The position numbers and the translations under genes are program-made. A model generated the notes under the pieces. The model searched no databases. It had not been told where the DNA came from and saw only the letters and a list, made by a program, of their open reading frames with translations. Below are positions 46,194-58,671 of a stretch of DNA of 64,000 nt, one piece after another; the first letter of the stretch is position 1; each line of letters begins with the position of its first letter. The DNA is from Neonectria sp. B-13 (lineage: Eukaryota; Ascomycota; Sordariomycetes; Hypocreales; Nectriaceae): NCBI GenBank assembly GCA_002682825.1, contig NOKP01000009.1:1054001-1118000 (forward strand), given 5' to 3'.

Positions 46194-47929
46194 GGCGATG
46201 GTTGGAGATGGGATGCTTCTCCGTGTCGGGCTGCTGAGGCGGTTCGTGGGCTTGGCCGACCGTGTTAGTCATCACGGTTGCCCTGTGAGTTAGGTGGGTA
46301 CTTGGGCCGGCTGTGTAACATGGCGATTCTACGAGCGTTTCACCTGCGAACTGATGCTGTGCTTTTGCTTTTGATAGGCATCTAGGTATTCTCCACGATA
46401 GATATTTACAGATGTTTGAGACATCGTGTCAGACAGAGAGGACGTGGCTGCCAATAAAGTCCGCCATTGGCCATGCTGAGCCTGGAGAAGCAAGGCACTA
46501 CTAGTAGTATAAGAGGTTCTACCAGGCCTCGGGTTGATGCATTCCGTGTAGTTGCATTTGGTATTCACTTAGGAATATTAGGTTCTGCTAGTGCTGGGCC
46601 TCTTTGTTAGCCTTCAGTTAGTAGTCTTAGTCAGGCTAAATAACAGATGCACAACCAAGGTCCCTCTGCATAAAAGCCTACAAACAGGATGCAATAACAC
46701 ATGCCGGAGGCGCTCTACTTCCAAAATAAGGCGAAGACCGGTATTCTATTGGGCCAGCTACCACACTCCTGATGGCGAGCAGCTTCCCGTCAGCCACTCC
46801 CAGCGAGCCTCGGAGTTCGTGGCCTCGGAGGCCTGTCCAGTTGGTCTACACGCGTAACGCTCCAGCACTCCAGCACCCTGGGTACGTACCCCTCCCTCTC
46901 CCTGTCTGCACTGCCATCGACAGGGGATAAGATTTGTTGGGGTTCCATTTCGGGTTCTGGGAAGCCTAGAATCTTCCTTATCGGCCGCCACCTAAACCCG
47001 TCCGGGCCTTAGGGATTCTCAGATTTCCAAATGACTCGCAGGAAGAGGGTAAAAGAAAAGCCCGTGGCTTTGAGGAGCGCGCCCTCGATGCGGGAATCCC
47101 GGGTATTCGTACCCCTTCGTACCCGTTTGTCATCGGGCTGTCCGGAGAGAAACACACGACTTCGTACAAGGCGGCGTTGCGACTGGTATTTGAATGAATC
47201 TCACAGCTTCTCAGTTGGGTCGATCGATCTCCGTAGAATCCCGACCGTGTGCCCGCTCGGTTGGGCGGAGCTGGCTGCTACCCCATTATCGCACCATCTT
47301 GGGGAACCGGGTCCCGATTGAACCGCCCGGTGGATTCCTGTTGAGGGCGGGGAATTAAATATAGACTTGGGAATCGGAAACCCTGCCGCGCCGCGGCTCG
47401 ATTTGCACATGTTTCCTCCTTGTTGGTCTCATCCTTTTAAGTGATGACGCCTTGAAGGTCAATTGCATGTGAAAGATGCAGGGAGATGGTTTGATGAGCT
47501 GCTCCCTATCAGTCCGATGATCTCTTGCTTCTTCTGGCCTCGTTTCTCGCGCTTATCTAGCGATTGGCTGCTTGTACAACCCGTCGGGCGATCGGAGGGT
47601 GGTAACGTTTGGTTGCTGAATGCACCGGTATCCCGGTGGATCTTGCATCTCGCATGGTCGTGTCGGCCAATAACGCGCACGAGCTGTAGGAACACTTGCT
47701 TGATTTGGCCATTAGCCTTTAGACGAAACCGAGAGCGAAAGGTCAATGCGACTCAACAGTCTTCAGATTGTCACAGTTCAGGAAAGCGAAAGTGGAAGTT
47801 GTGGGCACTGAGTAACACCGCTCTATAGATATTCTATAATTTATACTCTAGTTCTATCGTCATGTCTAAATCGAGCTTCGTTTATGATCGTGTTTCGCCA
47901 GTGGGGAGGGGCGTCGTTCTACGAGCCCT
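46194..47929. other. Intergenic region, no gene seen
   Basis: Only short frames without motifs (up to about 121 codons at 47463-47828). It contains the promoter of the Zn2Cys6 gene and the 3' flank of the desaturase. Confidence 0.45.
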
Positions 47930-49255
47930 TTATTTCGCCCACCTCATCGCGCCAGGGCGGGTGGGGTCATGCTCAACGTACTTGAGCGATCCAAAGACAG
48001 ACCAAAGCTGTCCTAGGAAGTTGCGCGAGTCCCGGACGTAGTGGTGGCCCAGGATGGGCAGCACAGCCTCGGTGGCCTCGTCGGCCTTGTAGAAGGGAAT
48101 GCGACTGATTGGTTAGTTAGTTGAGGGTTGCTTATATGTAACGGCATTTAGACTTACGGGAACAAGTGGTGGATAACGTGCTTCTCGATGATGCCGTGGA
48201 AAAGGTGCTTGCCGATGAAGCCAAAGTCCCGATCAATGGTAGCAAGCGCGCCCTTGACGTAGGTCCAGCCCTCGGGGGTGTAGTGAGGGACGTCGGCGTG
48301 GTGGTGGTGGAGGTAGGTGATGGCGACAAGCCAGTGGTGAACCCAAAGGTAGGGGACGCCGTAGAGGAGGAAGGTGGTCGAGACACCGATCTTCTGGGAG
48401 ACAAAGTACAACACGGTGGACATGAGGGCCAGGCCGACGTCGGAGAGGAAGATGAAGATGGCCTCGCTGGGACGGAAGACGGCGCTGGTGGGGTCGAAAT
48501 GGCTGACGCGGAGCCACTTGCTGATGCCGGTAACCTCACGCTGCGTGCTGCCCTTGCCTGAGGTGGCGTTGAACAGCAGGTAGATCTGCCAGCCGAAGAG
48601 CTGGTGGAAGATGAGGCGCAGGGTCTGGAAAAGGGGGGTATCCTCGAACAGCTCGTCGAGACCGATACCGGCGAGCAGGGTCTGGCGCGACGTCTTGGGC
48701 TCGGTGGCGGGGACAAAGGCCATGTCCTTCTCCATGTGACCGTGGTAGAGGTGGTGGCGGTGGTGGGAGAACTTCCACGAGAAGAAGGGGACCAGCAGGA
48801 AGCTGTGGAGGGCCCAGCCGGTGATGTTGTTGACCTTGTTGTGCAGGGAGAAGGCGCCGTGGCCGCACTCGTGGCCCATGATCCAGATGCCGGTGCAGAA
48901 GAGGCCCTGGACGAAGCCGTAGAGCATCCAGGCGGCGCCGCGGAGGATCGGGTCGGGGATGGAGGGGATGAAGGTCAGGGCGGCCCAGACGAGGGTGCCG
49001 ACCATGGCGAAGTCACGGACGACATAGTAGTAGGACGTGAAGAGGGAAGGCTGGAAGCAGTGGGCGGGGATGGCATCTTTGATGGACTTGATGTCGGGGA
49101 AGATGGGCTCAGGGAGGATCTGTGTTTGTTAGAGACATTCAGAGAGGAAGGCATTTCGAAATTACCTGAGCAATCGGCTCCACGATGACAGTGGTAGAAG
49201 GCTTCTCGACCACGAGCGTAGTCGTGGTCGACGAGGTGCGTTGTCGGACCGCCAT
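47930..49255 (-). CDS. Membrane fatty acid desaturase (delta-12/omega-3 type)
   Basis: Exons 49255-49166, 49119-48158 and 48104-47930 give about 408 aa. The three histidine boxes of acyl-lipid desaturases are present: HECGH at 113-117, HHRHH at 149-153 and HVIHH at 344-348, with hydrophobic pairs of helices between them. LPEPIFPDIKSIKDAIPAHCF before the first helix is typical of fungal oleate (delta-12) desaturases. The enzyme would sit in the ER and insert a double bond into oleoyl or linoleoyl chains of phospholipids, fed by cytochrome b5. Delta-12 versus omega-3 selectivity cannot be read from the boxes. The N-terminus is short for the family, and the Thr/Val-rich start (RTSSTTTTLVVEKPSTTVIV) is unremarkable. 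Confidence 0.87.
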
Positions 49256-51015
49256 GATGGTGGTTGGAAACAAACAGCTCGAGCTTTGGAGCGAGTCTGA
49301 AGAACAGAACAGAACAATTGACGGATTCAAAAAGAACCTGCGACTGACAAACTGACAACAGAACCCAATGGCAAAAGAGACACGGGTCAGAGCTATAAAG
49401 AAGAAGAAGAAGAAAGTGGAAAACTCTTCGGGGTCCTGGGGGAACAGATTTAACTTGGAGGGGGCAGGGTCCGTTCTGTCTTGTCCCAATCAAGCCAGAG
49501 CACCAAGGGAAAAAAAGAAGAAGAGGCTCCGCTGTCCCAACGGCAATCAAGCAAGGTCAAAAAAAAAATAGGGGTCCAGACTCTTCTCCAGGCCTGGTTC
49601 CGCGCAGACTCCGGGCAGAACTTGGTCGACCGCAGTCAAACTTTCCCGACATTTTGGGCAACAGGCCAATGGGACGGCAGCCGTTTGGCCACGAAGCGGG
49701 TGTTATTTAGCAAGGGGGGGTGTCCACTGTGCGGGAAATCCTGGAGTGAGGAGAAGGAGAAGGAGAATTGAGGAGCCGAGGAGGAGAAGGCATTGGGATG
49801 GGGGCAGGGAATAGAGCCAAGCTAGACCCTGAAGCAGTCTGAGCAGCAGCAGGGGAGAGAGAGAGCGGCGGGCACGTTCCATTAAGCGTCGATGAGGACG
49901 AAGTGAAGTGCTCACCATCAAGAGGCTTTTCTCCGTGCTTCGTCGTAGGCTGTGGATGATGCCCCATGTGTCAGTCTCTGCATGTCTCATTCTCCAGAGT
50001 TCAAGCCTCAAGACGGCAACTGTGGCGGCCAAGATCCACGGACTTGGACCAGATACAGTGCAAAGGCACACAGACCTGACTCAAGATGCCAAGCAAGATG
50101 CTGTGGAGCACGCCGGGTCGTGCAGGGACCGACGGCGTTTGGTTGAGGAGGCGTCGCGTTGCGGCCTGTCACACGCCGTCGACACATGCTCCGACCCGCC
50201 CCTGGACACGCCTTCGTACGCCAAAACCATGTGCCTGGATTGTGGATTGAGATCTGCATAAAGAGCAGCGAGCAGCACAGTATGCAAGCTTTGGATGAAT
50301 CGCCAAGCTCCACCGCCAGGTCTCACTCACACCGCTTAGCATAGGGACCGCATTCAACAAACCTTTTCCCCGTCTCGTCCCATCTCCCCCGCCTGCAATG
50401 CTGCTGCGCGGAGGACTCCGGGTAGGCAAACTGGACTGTACGTCGTATAATAATGCGTATTCGTACCGGGCGTCAGGGCATTGGGTGTCAGACCCAGGAT
50501 GTCGGCCAATCTTTCAGGGTTCAGTCAAGGTTCTGTCAGGGTTTGGAGTGAGTGGGTGCCAAGCCAAGATTGGGAAAACACTCGAAGGATGCGATGAACA
50601 GGATAAGATAAGCGCAGAGGCCGCCCGGTACCCGGTGCGCAGCTTTATCCGATCCCGTGATTTCATGCGCCATGCAATGATGCAACAATGCATGGATTCA
50701 TCAATGCGTAAATGCGCGAATGCATCGCAGCGGTGCGTCCAAGTAAATAAATATTCAAGAGTGCTTCGTATTCGATTATCCGTAAATTATCTGATTCTGC
50801 CTGAATTCATGTCAGATGACGCCTTAATGTCTTCTTCCTGTGATGTTGCCTCGTCCTTCTAAGTGCAATCCCGTCAAGGGGCGCCAACCTCTCCGTCTAA
50901 TTGCTGCGTGCAGGCAATCTCATGTCTAATCTCGGCGTCACCCAGCCGCCAACCGCTAACCCTCTCTTCGCTTCGCTCCTCTCCCTCCCTCGTACATTAT
51001 CGTAACAGTCATTAA
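49256..51015. other. Upstream region of the desaturase gene
   Basis: Contains purine-rich tracts (GAAGAAGAAG near 49398, GAGAAGGAGAAGGAG near 49750), likely part of the promoter or 5' leader on the minus strand. Frames here have no recognisable domain. Confidence 0.45.
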
Positions 51016-53633
51016 TTATGTTTTGTAAAAAAGGAACGAGCACACAAAAACCAGAATCGTGTACAGCGTCGTCAGCGTGTACTCGAGCTCGAACCACGCC
51101 GCCTGTCCGCTGAAGGCAATCTTCTTGCTCTGCTTCGTCGGGTGCGCCACGCGCGTCTTGGGGTCTCGGTCCAGCAGCAGCTCGCGGTCGGGCATGATGG
51201 GTGGGTCGATGGCGTACATGATGGGCGTCCACATGGAGCTGCACAGGAAGACGAAGGTAAGTGGCGGCCAGAAGGCGTGCGTGAGCAGGCTGAGCAGGAG
51301 GTCGCGCAGTCCCTGTTCGCGCAAGAAGCATCGGTAGGTGGTGAGCACCAGCGCCGTTAGCGTCAGGTACACAAACGCCATGTGGAAGAAGGCCATGTAG
51401 CCGAACAGGATGCCCCAGAGGCGTCGGAAGATGCCCTTGCGGAGCTTCGCGTCTCGCTCGTTGAGGGCCGAGCCCAGAGATCCCGTCGGCTTGAAGGCCT
51501 GCGCCTCGCCTCCCAGCCACTTGGGCAGCATGAACGATCGGACGATGGAAATGGCAATGTACGGCGACATCCACATCTGGTATCGCGAGCCTCGCTGGCC
51601 ACTGTGGTATCCGGACGGGAGGTAGAGGATAAACTCGCAGAGACGGTTGATGATGGTCGTCACGAAGCAGCCCCAGATAAGCCACCGCAGCTGCTCCTCG
51701 GTCGCGTACGCCACCAACGGCTTGCCCCACGCCAGGATGACGGGGATGGCGAACATGGAGATGGTGAGCAGGAGAGTGTACAGGTTGAGCATGGCGTAGA
51801 TGAAGCCCAAGGTGCGCTGGGCAAAGCTCAGGCTCTTGACCTGGTCGCCCCACAGGCTGAAGTTCATCTTGAAGGAGTTATCAACAGTACCAATGGCCCA
51901 TCGCGTGCGCTGCTTCAGGTGGCCGCCGTAGTCCTCGGGGACGGTTCCGAACTGCAGCGGCTCGTGGACGTAGGCCGTCTTCCAGCCCTTGCCGAGCATG
52001 AGGGTCGAGGTGGCGACGTCCTCGGCAAGGGAACCGAGAGGGAAGTTTCCAATGTGGTCGAGGGCTTCGCGGCGGACGATGTATCCAGATCCAGTGCACC
52101 AGGCGACACCGAGGGAGTCCTTGATGGGCTCAATGACGTGTACGAAGACGTCGAGACTCTGAGCGAGGGGATCCGAGGGCGGTGTGTTGTAGAAGAGCTG
52201 GGGAGGACATGCGAGAGCTACCTTGGGGTCGATGAGCAGGTGAGGAAGAATAGCACGAAGCCAGTCTCGCTCAGGAATCTGCGAATCGTTAACATCAGGA
52301 ACTCGACTAACCAGCGGTCTCCTCGTTTTCGAGGATTGCTTTGTGTGAATTGTCGACTTACCATATCGGCGTCCAGCGCGGCCATGAACTGTCCGGCACC
52401 ACCGGGCAGAAGATGCATCTGATCCAATCCGTTGTTCAGGTTACCGGCCTTGAAGTGATGGGGCACTCCAGGGATCTTCAGGCGGGCGATGTAGTGGAGG
52501 TTAGGATACGTGTGCGACAAGCTGGCGATGGCGCTCTCGAGGCCGGCCGATTTGCCGTCATCCAGGATGACAACGCGGAATCGATCAATGGGATAATCCT
52601 GGTCGCAGGCGGCACGAACCGTGTCCATGACCACCTCGTCCTCCTCACCGCAGCAAGTCACAAACACGTCGACCGTGGGGCACTCGTTACCGGTGGCAGT
52701 CAACCTCAACTTCGGGCGATTGCGGTTCTTCGACGCCCACATCGTCATGGTGGTGTGCATAAGCGAGGGGATGGCCACAAGTACCTCGATGGCAATGAAG
52801 ATCCAGGCCGTTGCGTACACGGCCTTCTGGGCCTGTTGGGCCCAGATGATACAGGTAATGCGCAGGGCGAGATACGCAATGTACAGAGTGCAGTTGGCAA
52901 ATGTCAAATACGGCACCGCCTTATAGGCGTACCGCTTCCAGCCCTTCCAGATATCCGTGTCGTCGCGCTTGTGGATTTGCTGGATGGAGTTGTGGCTGAC
53001 GTAGTCTTTGGAAGCGTTGGGCGGCGAGGGCGATTGCCCGCCGCCGGGCAGCAGCGCCGCGAGACTCAAGTGGCTCTGGTTCTGTTTGTCGGAAACGAAC
53101 GAGTCAGTCACGGACTGTCTGACACTGACTGACGATGCGAATGGGGGTGTGGGCTTTACCATAAGGCTGGATGGTCTCCAATCGACTGACGAGTTGGGGT
53201 GTCGGTGTCCGCCTGGCCCATCGAACGGCGTTCCCTGGCCGCTCCGGAGCGACGGAGTGCCTGAGCGGGAGCCGCCGGGCGTCTCGGCGAAGAAGTGCTG
53301 GTTAGGGTTGGGGCTTCCGCCGGCGGACAGAGGCCACTCTGGGGAGCCGTAGGAATACTCGTCGACGTGGGCTGGTGTGGGCTTCATTGGCCGTGGGTGC
53401 TCCGTGATGGACCTGCCTTGGTTGTCGTCGAAGGGTTGATAGGGCTGGAACTGCTGCTGTTGCTGGTAGGGACTATTGTTGTAATCTTGCTGCTGCTGTT
53501 GCTGTTGTTGCTGAACTGGTTGATGGTACGGGCCTTGTTGCTGGTGCTGGTACTGTTGTTGGACATCCATCTCAACCATCTCTCGATATTCCGGGTCACG
53601 ACCCTTCTCGCCGAACCCTGTATACCCGTTCAT
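51016..53633 (-). CDS. Cellulose synthase-like glycosyltransferase family 2 (processive, membrane)
   Basis: Exons 53633-52362 and 52278-51016 give about 844 aa. The first 70 residues are glutamine-rich (runs of 9 and 5 Q) and, up to about 200, Pro/Ser-rich and probably disordered. Two helices precede the catalytic domain. The GT2 signature residues are all visible: VVILDDGKS, DAD at 421-423, TGSGYIVRREAL and QRTRW, then several C-terminal helices. This is the layout of processive beta-glycan synthases. Fungal relatives include Aspergillus CelA/Tft1, the latter making mixed-linkage glucan. The product here is unknown. It should be in the plasma membrane, extruding a cell-wall polymer from UDP-sugar. 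The intron lies just after the DxD motif. Confidence 0.87.
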
Positions 53634-53889
53634 GGTGCCTGTCGAGTTGCAGTCCTACCGCATGCGTCTGGTGTGGACGGAAGGGGAGGGGAGGGTGAAC
53701 GAGGGAGCGAATGCAATGCAGGGGAGTGATGCAAACGAAGGCGGCTCTTGGCAGTATGTGTGCGGTTGTCTGTCTCTCTTTTCTCTTCCGGATTTTAAAC
53801 GAGTGTGTGGGTAAACAAGGAAGAACGAAGACCTGCAAGAGATGACGAGTATGTGCGTGTCTGTAATGCCCGTGGCGTGTGTATATGCG

Positions 53890-53925
53890 AGCGTGTGTGT
53901 GTGTGTGTATGTATGTATGAGTATG
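53890..53925 (+). repeat. GT / GTAT simple repeat
   Basis: A run of GT dinucleotides passing into GTAT units, in the 5' flank of the GT2 gene. Confidence 0.75.
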
Positions 53926-55466
53926 CGAGCGAGGGTGCAAAACGAGTCTGTGTTACCTGACAGAAAAGACGAGATGAAAGATGGATAGTCAATCCCAAGC
54001 CACCGGTTCGACACGAGAAGGAATCAAGAGTGAAAGGGGAGGAGGAAAAACGAGAGACGAGCCCAACACGAGGGATGAGAACGGGAGCGGGAGGATGCAA
54101 TGGGATGGAGCAGAGCACGCGAAGAGAGGAGTCGAAAGACGGGACGGACCAGACGCCGACATGGGGCCTTGTTTCCTGGCTGGCATGGATCCTCTCTCTC
54201 CAAGTTACGAAGTACTTTTCTGCTGTCCCCCGCCGGGGCCTCTAATTTCGCCCACGTCAAGGCGGCGCCCGTTCGACTGGAGAAACTGCGGTTATGACAG
54301 CTCCGCGCGCTCCGAGTGGGAGACCAGGAGGCCGGCCCTAAGAGGGGGAGGGGGAGGGGGGCAAGCAAGCTTCAGCTGGAGAGGAGACGAAAGACGGGAC
54401 GGAACTAGATTGACGGTCCCTTTTTTTGCCTCTAATTTTTATTATTACTGGGTAATCACTTCTTCACTGGAGCCCTTTTTGGCTTTCCGGCTTGCTCCAG
54501 AACGGAGGTTTGCTCCCAGCTGGGGGATGGATGGATGAGGTCCAACCTCGCCCAGGCTCGCCACTCGTATGCCCTCGCCATCGCCATCAGCCTCGTTCCG
54601 GCGTGTTTTCCAGGCGACAAGCTCCCTTCGTTCCAGGGCGTCGGATACGGGCTCCAGGGGGGAGGACTGGGGGGACTACTACGTAACAATCGGCGACTAC
54701 GACCTACACAGGGCGCTTCTTTGGCGGTGCCCAGGTGCGAGACCTTGTGATTGCCACAGCCGGCTCCAGTAACATTCCGTCCTCGTATCGCGGAGATCGG
54801 CTAAGGAGCGGCGGCGGCGGGGCGGCCAGGCAGAAAATACGATGTCCTGTTCAGGGGTGATCCCGGCCGGGCTTCAGGGGCGGCCCAACTTGGGGCTTTT
54901 TCAGCTGTTGTCACCGTCCGTCACTGCTGCGTCGTGCGGTCGTAGGACTGGACCAGAGTTAATTGGATCTGTTATCTGACAGCCAGTCTCGAACGGTTCT
55001 AGACGCGTGGGGCTCGGCTGCACCCTCGGCATGTCGGCATTGGACGGCTTGAGCAAGGGGGAGTGAGATGTTTACGCTACCATCCTTGTTTGCCGTTGGT
55101 GCTTTGCCCCTGTTCCGGGCTTCTGAAGTTCTCAGCGCTCTTCCTTTGGTCTCCCAGTGTGACAGTCTTGCCCCCTCCCCCTGGGCCTAGCGGCCAGAGC
55201 CCTGCATGGCGCGTGTGGGACCCTTTTCGTGTGGGTGGGGAGCGTTAAAGCATGCGTCTGACATCAGGAATCGCCGTTCGTTCGCCGTTCCCATCAGACG
55301 ATTCCCTGCGCCCGCCGCCAGAGCGAGAAGATGAGTTGGCGGACGATGGAGTGGCACCCCGACGGTTCGTAACAGAGGCAATCCTTCTTTTCTAGCCGCC
55401 GGTGCTAGTGCAGGGGGGAGGGGGAGGACAAGTGAACGAGAAGGCCAAGGGGAGAGACAGCCAGCC

Positions 55467-55492
55467 AGACGGACAGACAGACAGACAGACAG
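55467..55492 (+). repeat. CAGA tetranucleotide microsatellite
   Basis: Five or so CAGA units in non-coding DNA; the reverse-complement motif (CTGT) recurs at 39120 and 55840. Confidence 0.75.
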
Positions 55493-56304
55493 AACTCCAA
55501 GTGGGAGGGAGAGAGGGACAAGAGCAAGGAAAATTTGCAGGGAGGCAGAAATGGAGACGGCCCGGCCGAGAAGGGAATGGAGAACGGGGAGAAGAGAGGC
55601 GGAGACGCGCGATCAGAGACTGTCTGTCAGAGACGGAAACGACACGAGCGAGACAGGGGGCCGAGGACAAGGAAAAAACAAAGACGGGCCAGCATTGACT
55701 CTAGTAATTAGAGCCCTTGCTGGATCATGATGACGAGACAAGAGGCCTGGACTGTGGATGGGCTACCGGAAGATCCGTCCTTGCAGCAGTGGTGGGTTGT
55801 CCCTGTTCTTTGTAGGGCACTGTCGTCCATCCATCTGCCAGTCTGTCTGCCTGTCTGCCTGTCTGTTTGGCTGTCTGGCTGGCTGTCTTGTCACTCTGTC
55901 ACTCTGCCACTCTCTCAGCTTTTGCCTTGCCTAGTCTCGTCTCGTCTTTGTCTTGTATCTTTGTCCCCATCCCATCCCATCCAATCCATCAATCCATCTT
56001 ATCCCGCCCCTGATCTTAACGCCCCCTTGCCGCATTCATCTTCTGATTGCATTGCTTCTGCCTTGTGGCTTTTTGTCCGTTGTCGTGCTTACTCGCCCGC
56101 TACACACACACAGACGCACACGCGCTACTCGCTACTCGCTACTCACGCTCGTTTCTCTCAACCATTGTTTTTACGGGAACCTCAACACCACAGATTCGGA
56201 CGAATTCTCTCTCGTCCTTCCTCTCGCTTTTTGCTCTCTCCCTCGTTTTTTTGGGCTTCCCACCCCACGTCACTCGCTTTTCCCCCCCTCCCCTCTAGCC
56301 TGCC

Positions 56305-57844
56305 ATGGGCGTCCGATGGCTTGTCAACTTCATCCTCTTGGCCCTGCCCATCGGCGTCACGTTGGGCGTCTTGATGGGCATCCAGCAACATCGCATCTCG
56401 ACGGGCAAGTCGAGGCTGTTTCAAGACGATACCGTTACCAAGGAGCACTCGTGTGCTAAGTCGGGCGGTATTGTGCCTCCGACTACGGGACAGGAATTCA
56501 CTCGTAAGTCGCTGCTCAACTCACTGCCCATCCGGCTGTCGTTCACGTCGCACCGCACTGCACGCTGTCGTGTTCCCACGGCCGTTGTTGGCCTGCTCGC
56601 ACACGATCGCGCTGGCTGGTGTTTGTGCTGCTCGACTCCGACTCAACGAGCCCTGGCTGTCGTCGGGGTGATGCTGGCTGGCTGGCTGTCTCCCTTCCCG
56701 TTCCCTCCCGTTCCCGTCCCCCATTAATCAGAATGCACATGGCTGACAACGCATCTTGCAGTGAACCCCAACCAGTGGGGATGGGACGAGGGCGACGATG
56801 GAGAGTTGTGCATATACGTAAGTGCTGACATTTTGTCTTTCATCCCCGACTCACCGTCACCGTCTCTGTCAAGCCTTTTCCAAGACTTTTTTTCTGAATT
56901 CTCTTGGCTTTCTCTCCCTTTCCTCCCCGCCTTTCTGCACCTTGGTCCTTGGCTGTCTGCACCTTGGCCGTCTGCACCTTGGCCGTCTCCACCTGCGCCT
57001 TGGACAATCGACTGGCATCATGTCACTCCATGCCGGCTACCGAGCCTATTGGGCCCCCCAACCCAACCTCACATCGCCTTGTCTAACATGCCACCCTCGA
57101 ACCTAGGTCGACAAGAACAACAACAAGACGTACGCCACCGATTACACCGCCCCCCTGTGGTCCGTCACATGGAACTACCCGCGAGGCCCGGTCGATGCCC
57201 CCGTGCACGCCTATCCAAACATCAAGGTCGAGGATGTCTTCCCGCTCCAGGTGTCGGCCATGAGCAAGATCGAGATCGACTTCAAGTGGACGTACGGCGT
57301 CGGCAAGAATGCCTCCAACACCACCGATGTCAACAAGCTCAACACCGCCGACATGAACGCCAACGTCGCCATGGATATGTTCTTGGATAAGGACAAGGTC
57401 AAGGCCGGCGAGAGCACCAAGGCCTCTCACGAAGTCATGGTGTGGTTTGCCGCCATTGGAACTGCCACTCAGCCCCTCGGCCTGACGGTCGATGAGAAGC
57501 TGCAGCCAGCCGTCAAGAACATGACCATCGATAACACCAAATTGTAAGTCCTGCCCCTCGTCGCATGCTGCTTAATCTTTGCTCATTCATTTCGCAGCGG
57601 TCTCTGGATGGCCAACAACAGCAACGACCAGATCGTCCTGACGTGGATGTCCTACGACGTAACCACGGATTTCTCGGGCGACCTGTGGCCGCTCGTTGAG
57701 TACGTCATGACCGCCGACAAGAAGTACTACCCCTCGTCTTCCGACTACATGGGGTACATGAGTTGGGGAACTGAGGCCTACTCGGCGAATAGGTCTGTGA
57801 CTTTTGATGTGCCGCATCTGTCAATAGCCGTCGGGTCGGCGTAA
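56305..57844 (+). CDS. GH12 endoglucanase-like glycoside hydrolase with N-terminal membrane anchor
   Basis: Exons 56305-56503, 56762-56817, 57107-57543 and 57598-57844 give about 312 aa. GH12 features are NQWGWDE, LWSVTWNYPRG, KIEIDFKWTYGVG, NVAMDMFL and HEVMVWFA with the probable nucleophile Glu194. WGTEAYSANRSVTFDV carries the probable acid/base Glu290. The family cleaves beta-1,4-glucan or xyloglucan with retention. The N-terminus (WLVNFILLALPIGVTLGVLMG) has no clear cleavage site and is followed by about 35 polar residues. It may be a type II signal anchor, unlike the usual secreted GH12. Introns 1 and 2 (258 and 289 nt) are long for this window. Together with the divergent GT2 gene it suggests a cell-wall glucan role. 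Confidence 0.83.
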
Positions 57845-58671
57845 GGCCAGCGTAAGAGGCGTAAGAGTAATGTACTGTATCATAAACGACTTAGAATAAT
57901 GACGAACAATCCATAATTTTTTATTTTTGCAAAGACGATTCTTGATTCACGACGCGTGTCTGATTCAAGATCCATTTCTTGATTCACGATTCATGTCTTC
58001 ATTGACTCAATTGCATGTGAAATGACGACGCCTTCGCTCAGACAGCTACCCATCCACTAACATCGCCCGCCGAGCATGAACAACACATCCACCAATACCG
58101 TCTGCATGCGTCAAGGCTTACTCCCTGAACTACGAAGTACCCATTCACCATGGAGACAAGCCCTTACCCGAAGCGACATGGTGGCATCCAAGCCGCCCGA
58201 CGTAAACACGAGCTAGCGAGAGGTGGAAAATTCGTCGCGGAGGCTTAATGTATTTTTGTTTTCGTTTATAATTCTTTCAATGCTAATCGCTAATTCGCGC
58301 TTCCAATGTGTGGGGTTTCCCTGCGGAAATGTCCTTCTATTCCGCCGAGGCGCGTCTCCACGTCGAAGCGAGGGGCAGCGCCGCGGTTTAACAAGAGCAT
58401 CAGCGTCGCTTAGCGTCCAAAGTACCGTTCATCCCTTGCTCATAAAGGATCGCCGCCCCTTTGTTGATACGGCCTGATAGGAATGATAGGAACGGTACCG
58501 GGGTGTTCGCGCGTGTGAGTGAGTGACCGAGTGGGGGAACGAGGCCGATCCGCTCGTATCCGCGGCGACGGAACCTTGGGCGTCCGTCGTCTTCGCCTGC
58601 GAACTGTAAAGTGAAACCTGTAAGTTACGGAGTATCCGTCGAGTGAAACCCTATTCGTAAGTCTGTGGCAA
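57845..58671. other. Region between convergent genes
   Basis: About 830 bp of 3' flank for two convergent genes. One short frame at 58223-58477 has no motif. TACGAAGTA (58131) and TACGGAGTA (58626) occur here. Confidence 0.5.

Larger units (their letters stand above)
53634..56304. other. Shared upstream region of GT2 and GH12 genes
   Basis: These two genes diverge from a 2.7 kb stretch without convincing exons. It holds simple repeats: GT/GTAT units at 53890-53925, CAGA units at 55467-55492, and pyrimidine-rich CTGT/CTGCC units at 55840-55895. From about 55800 to 56300 the plus strand is C/T-rich, like the 5' leader of the GH12 gene. Confidence 0.5.

Noticed and set aside
48132..49188. Frames antisense to or out of phase with the desaturase
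   Set aside because: His boxes and helices are in the chosen frame only.
50897..51853. 318-codon minus-strand frame
   Set aside because: Out-of-phase shadow of the GT2 second exon.
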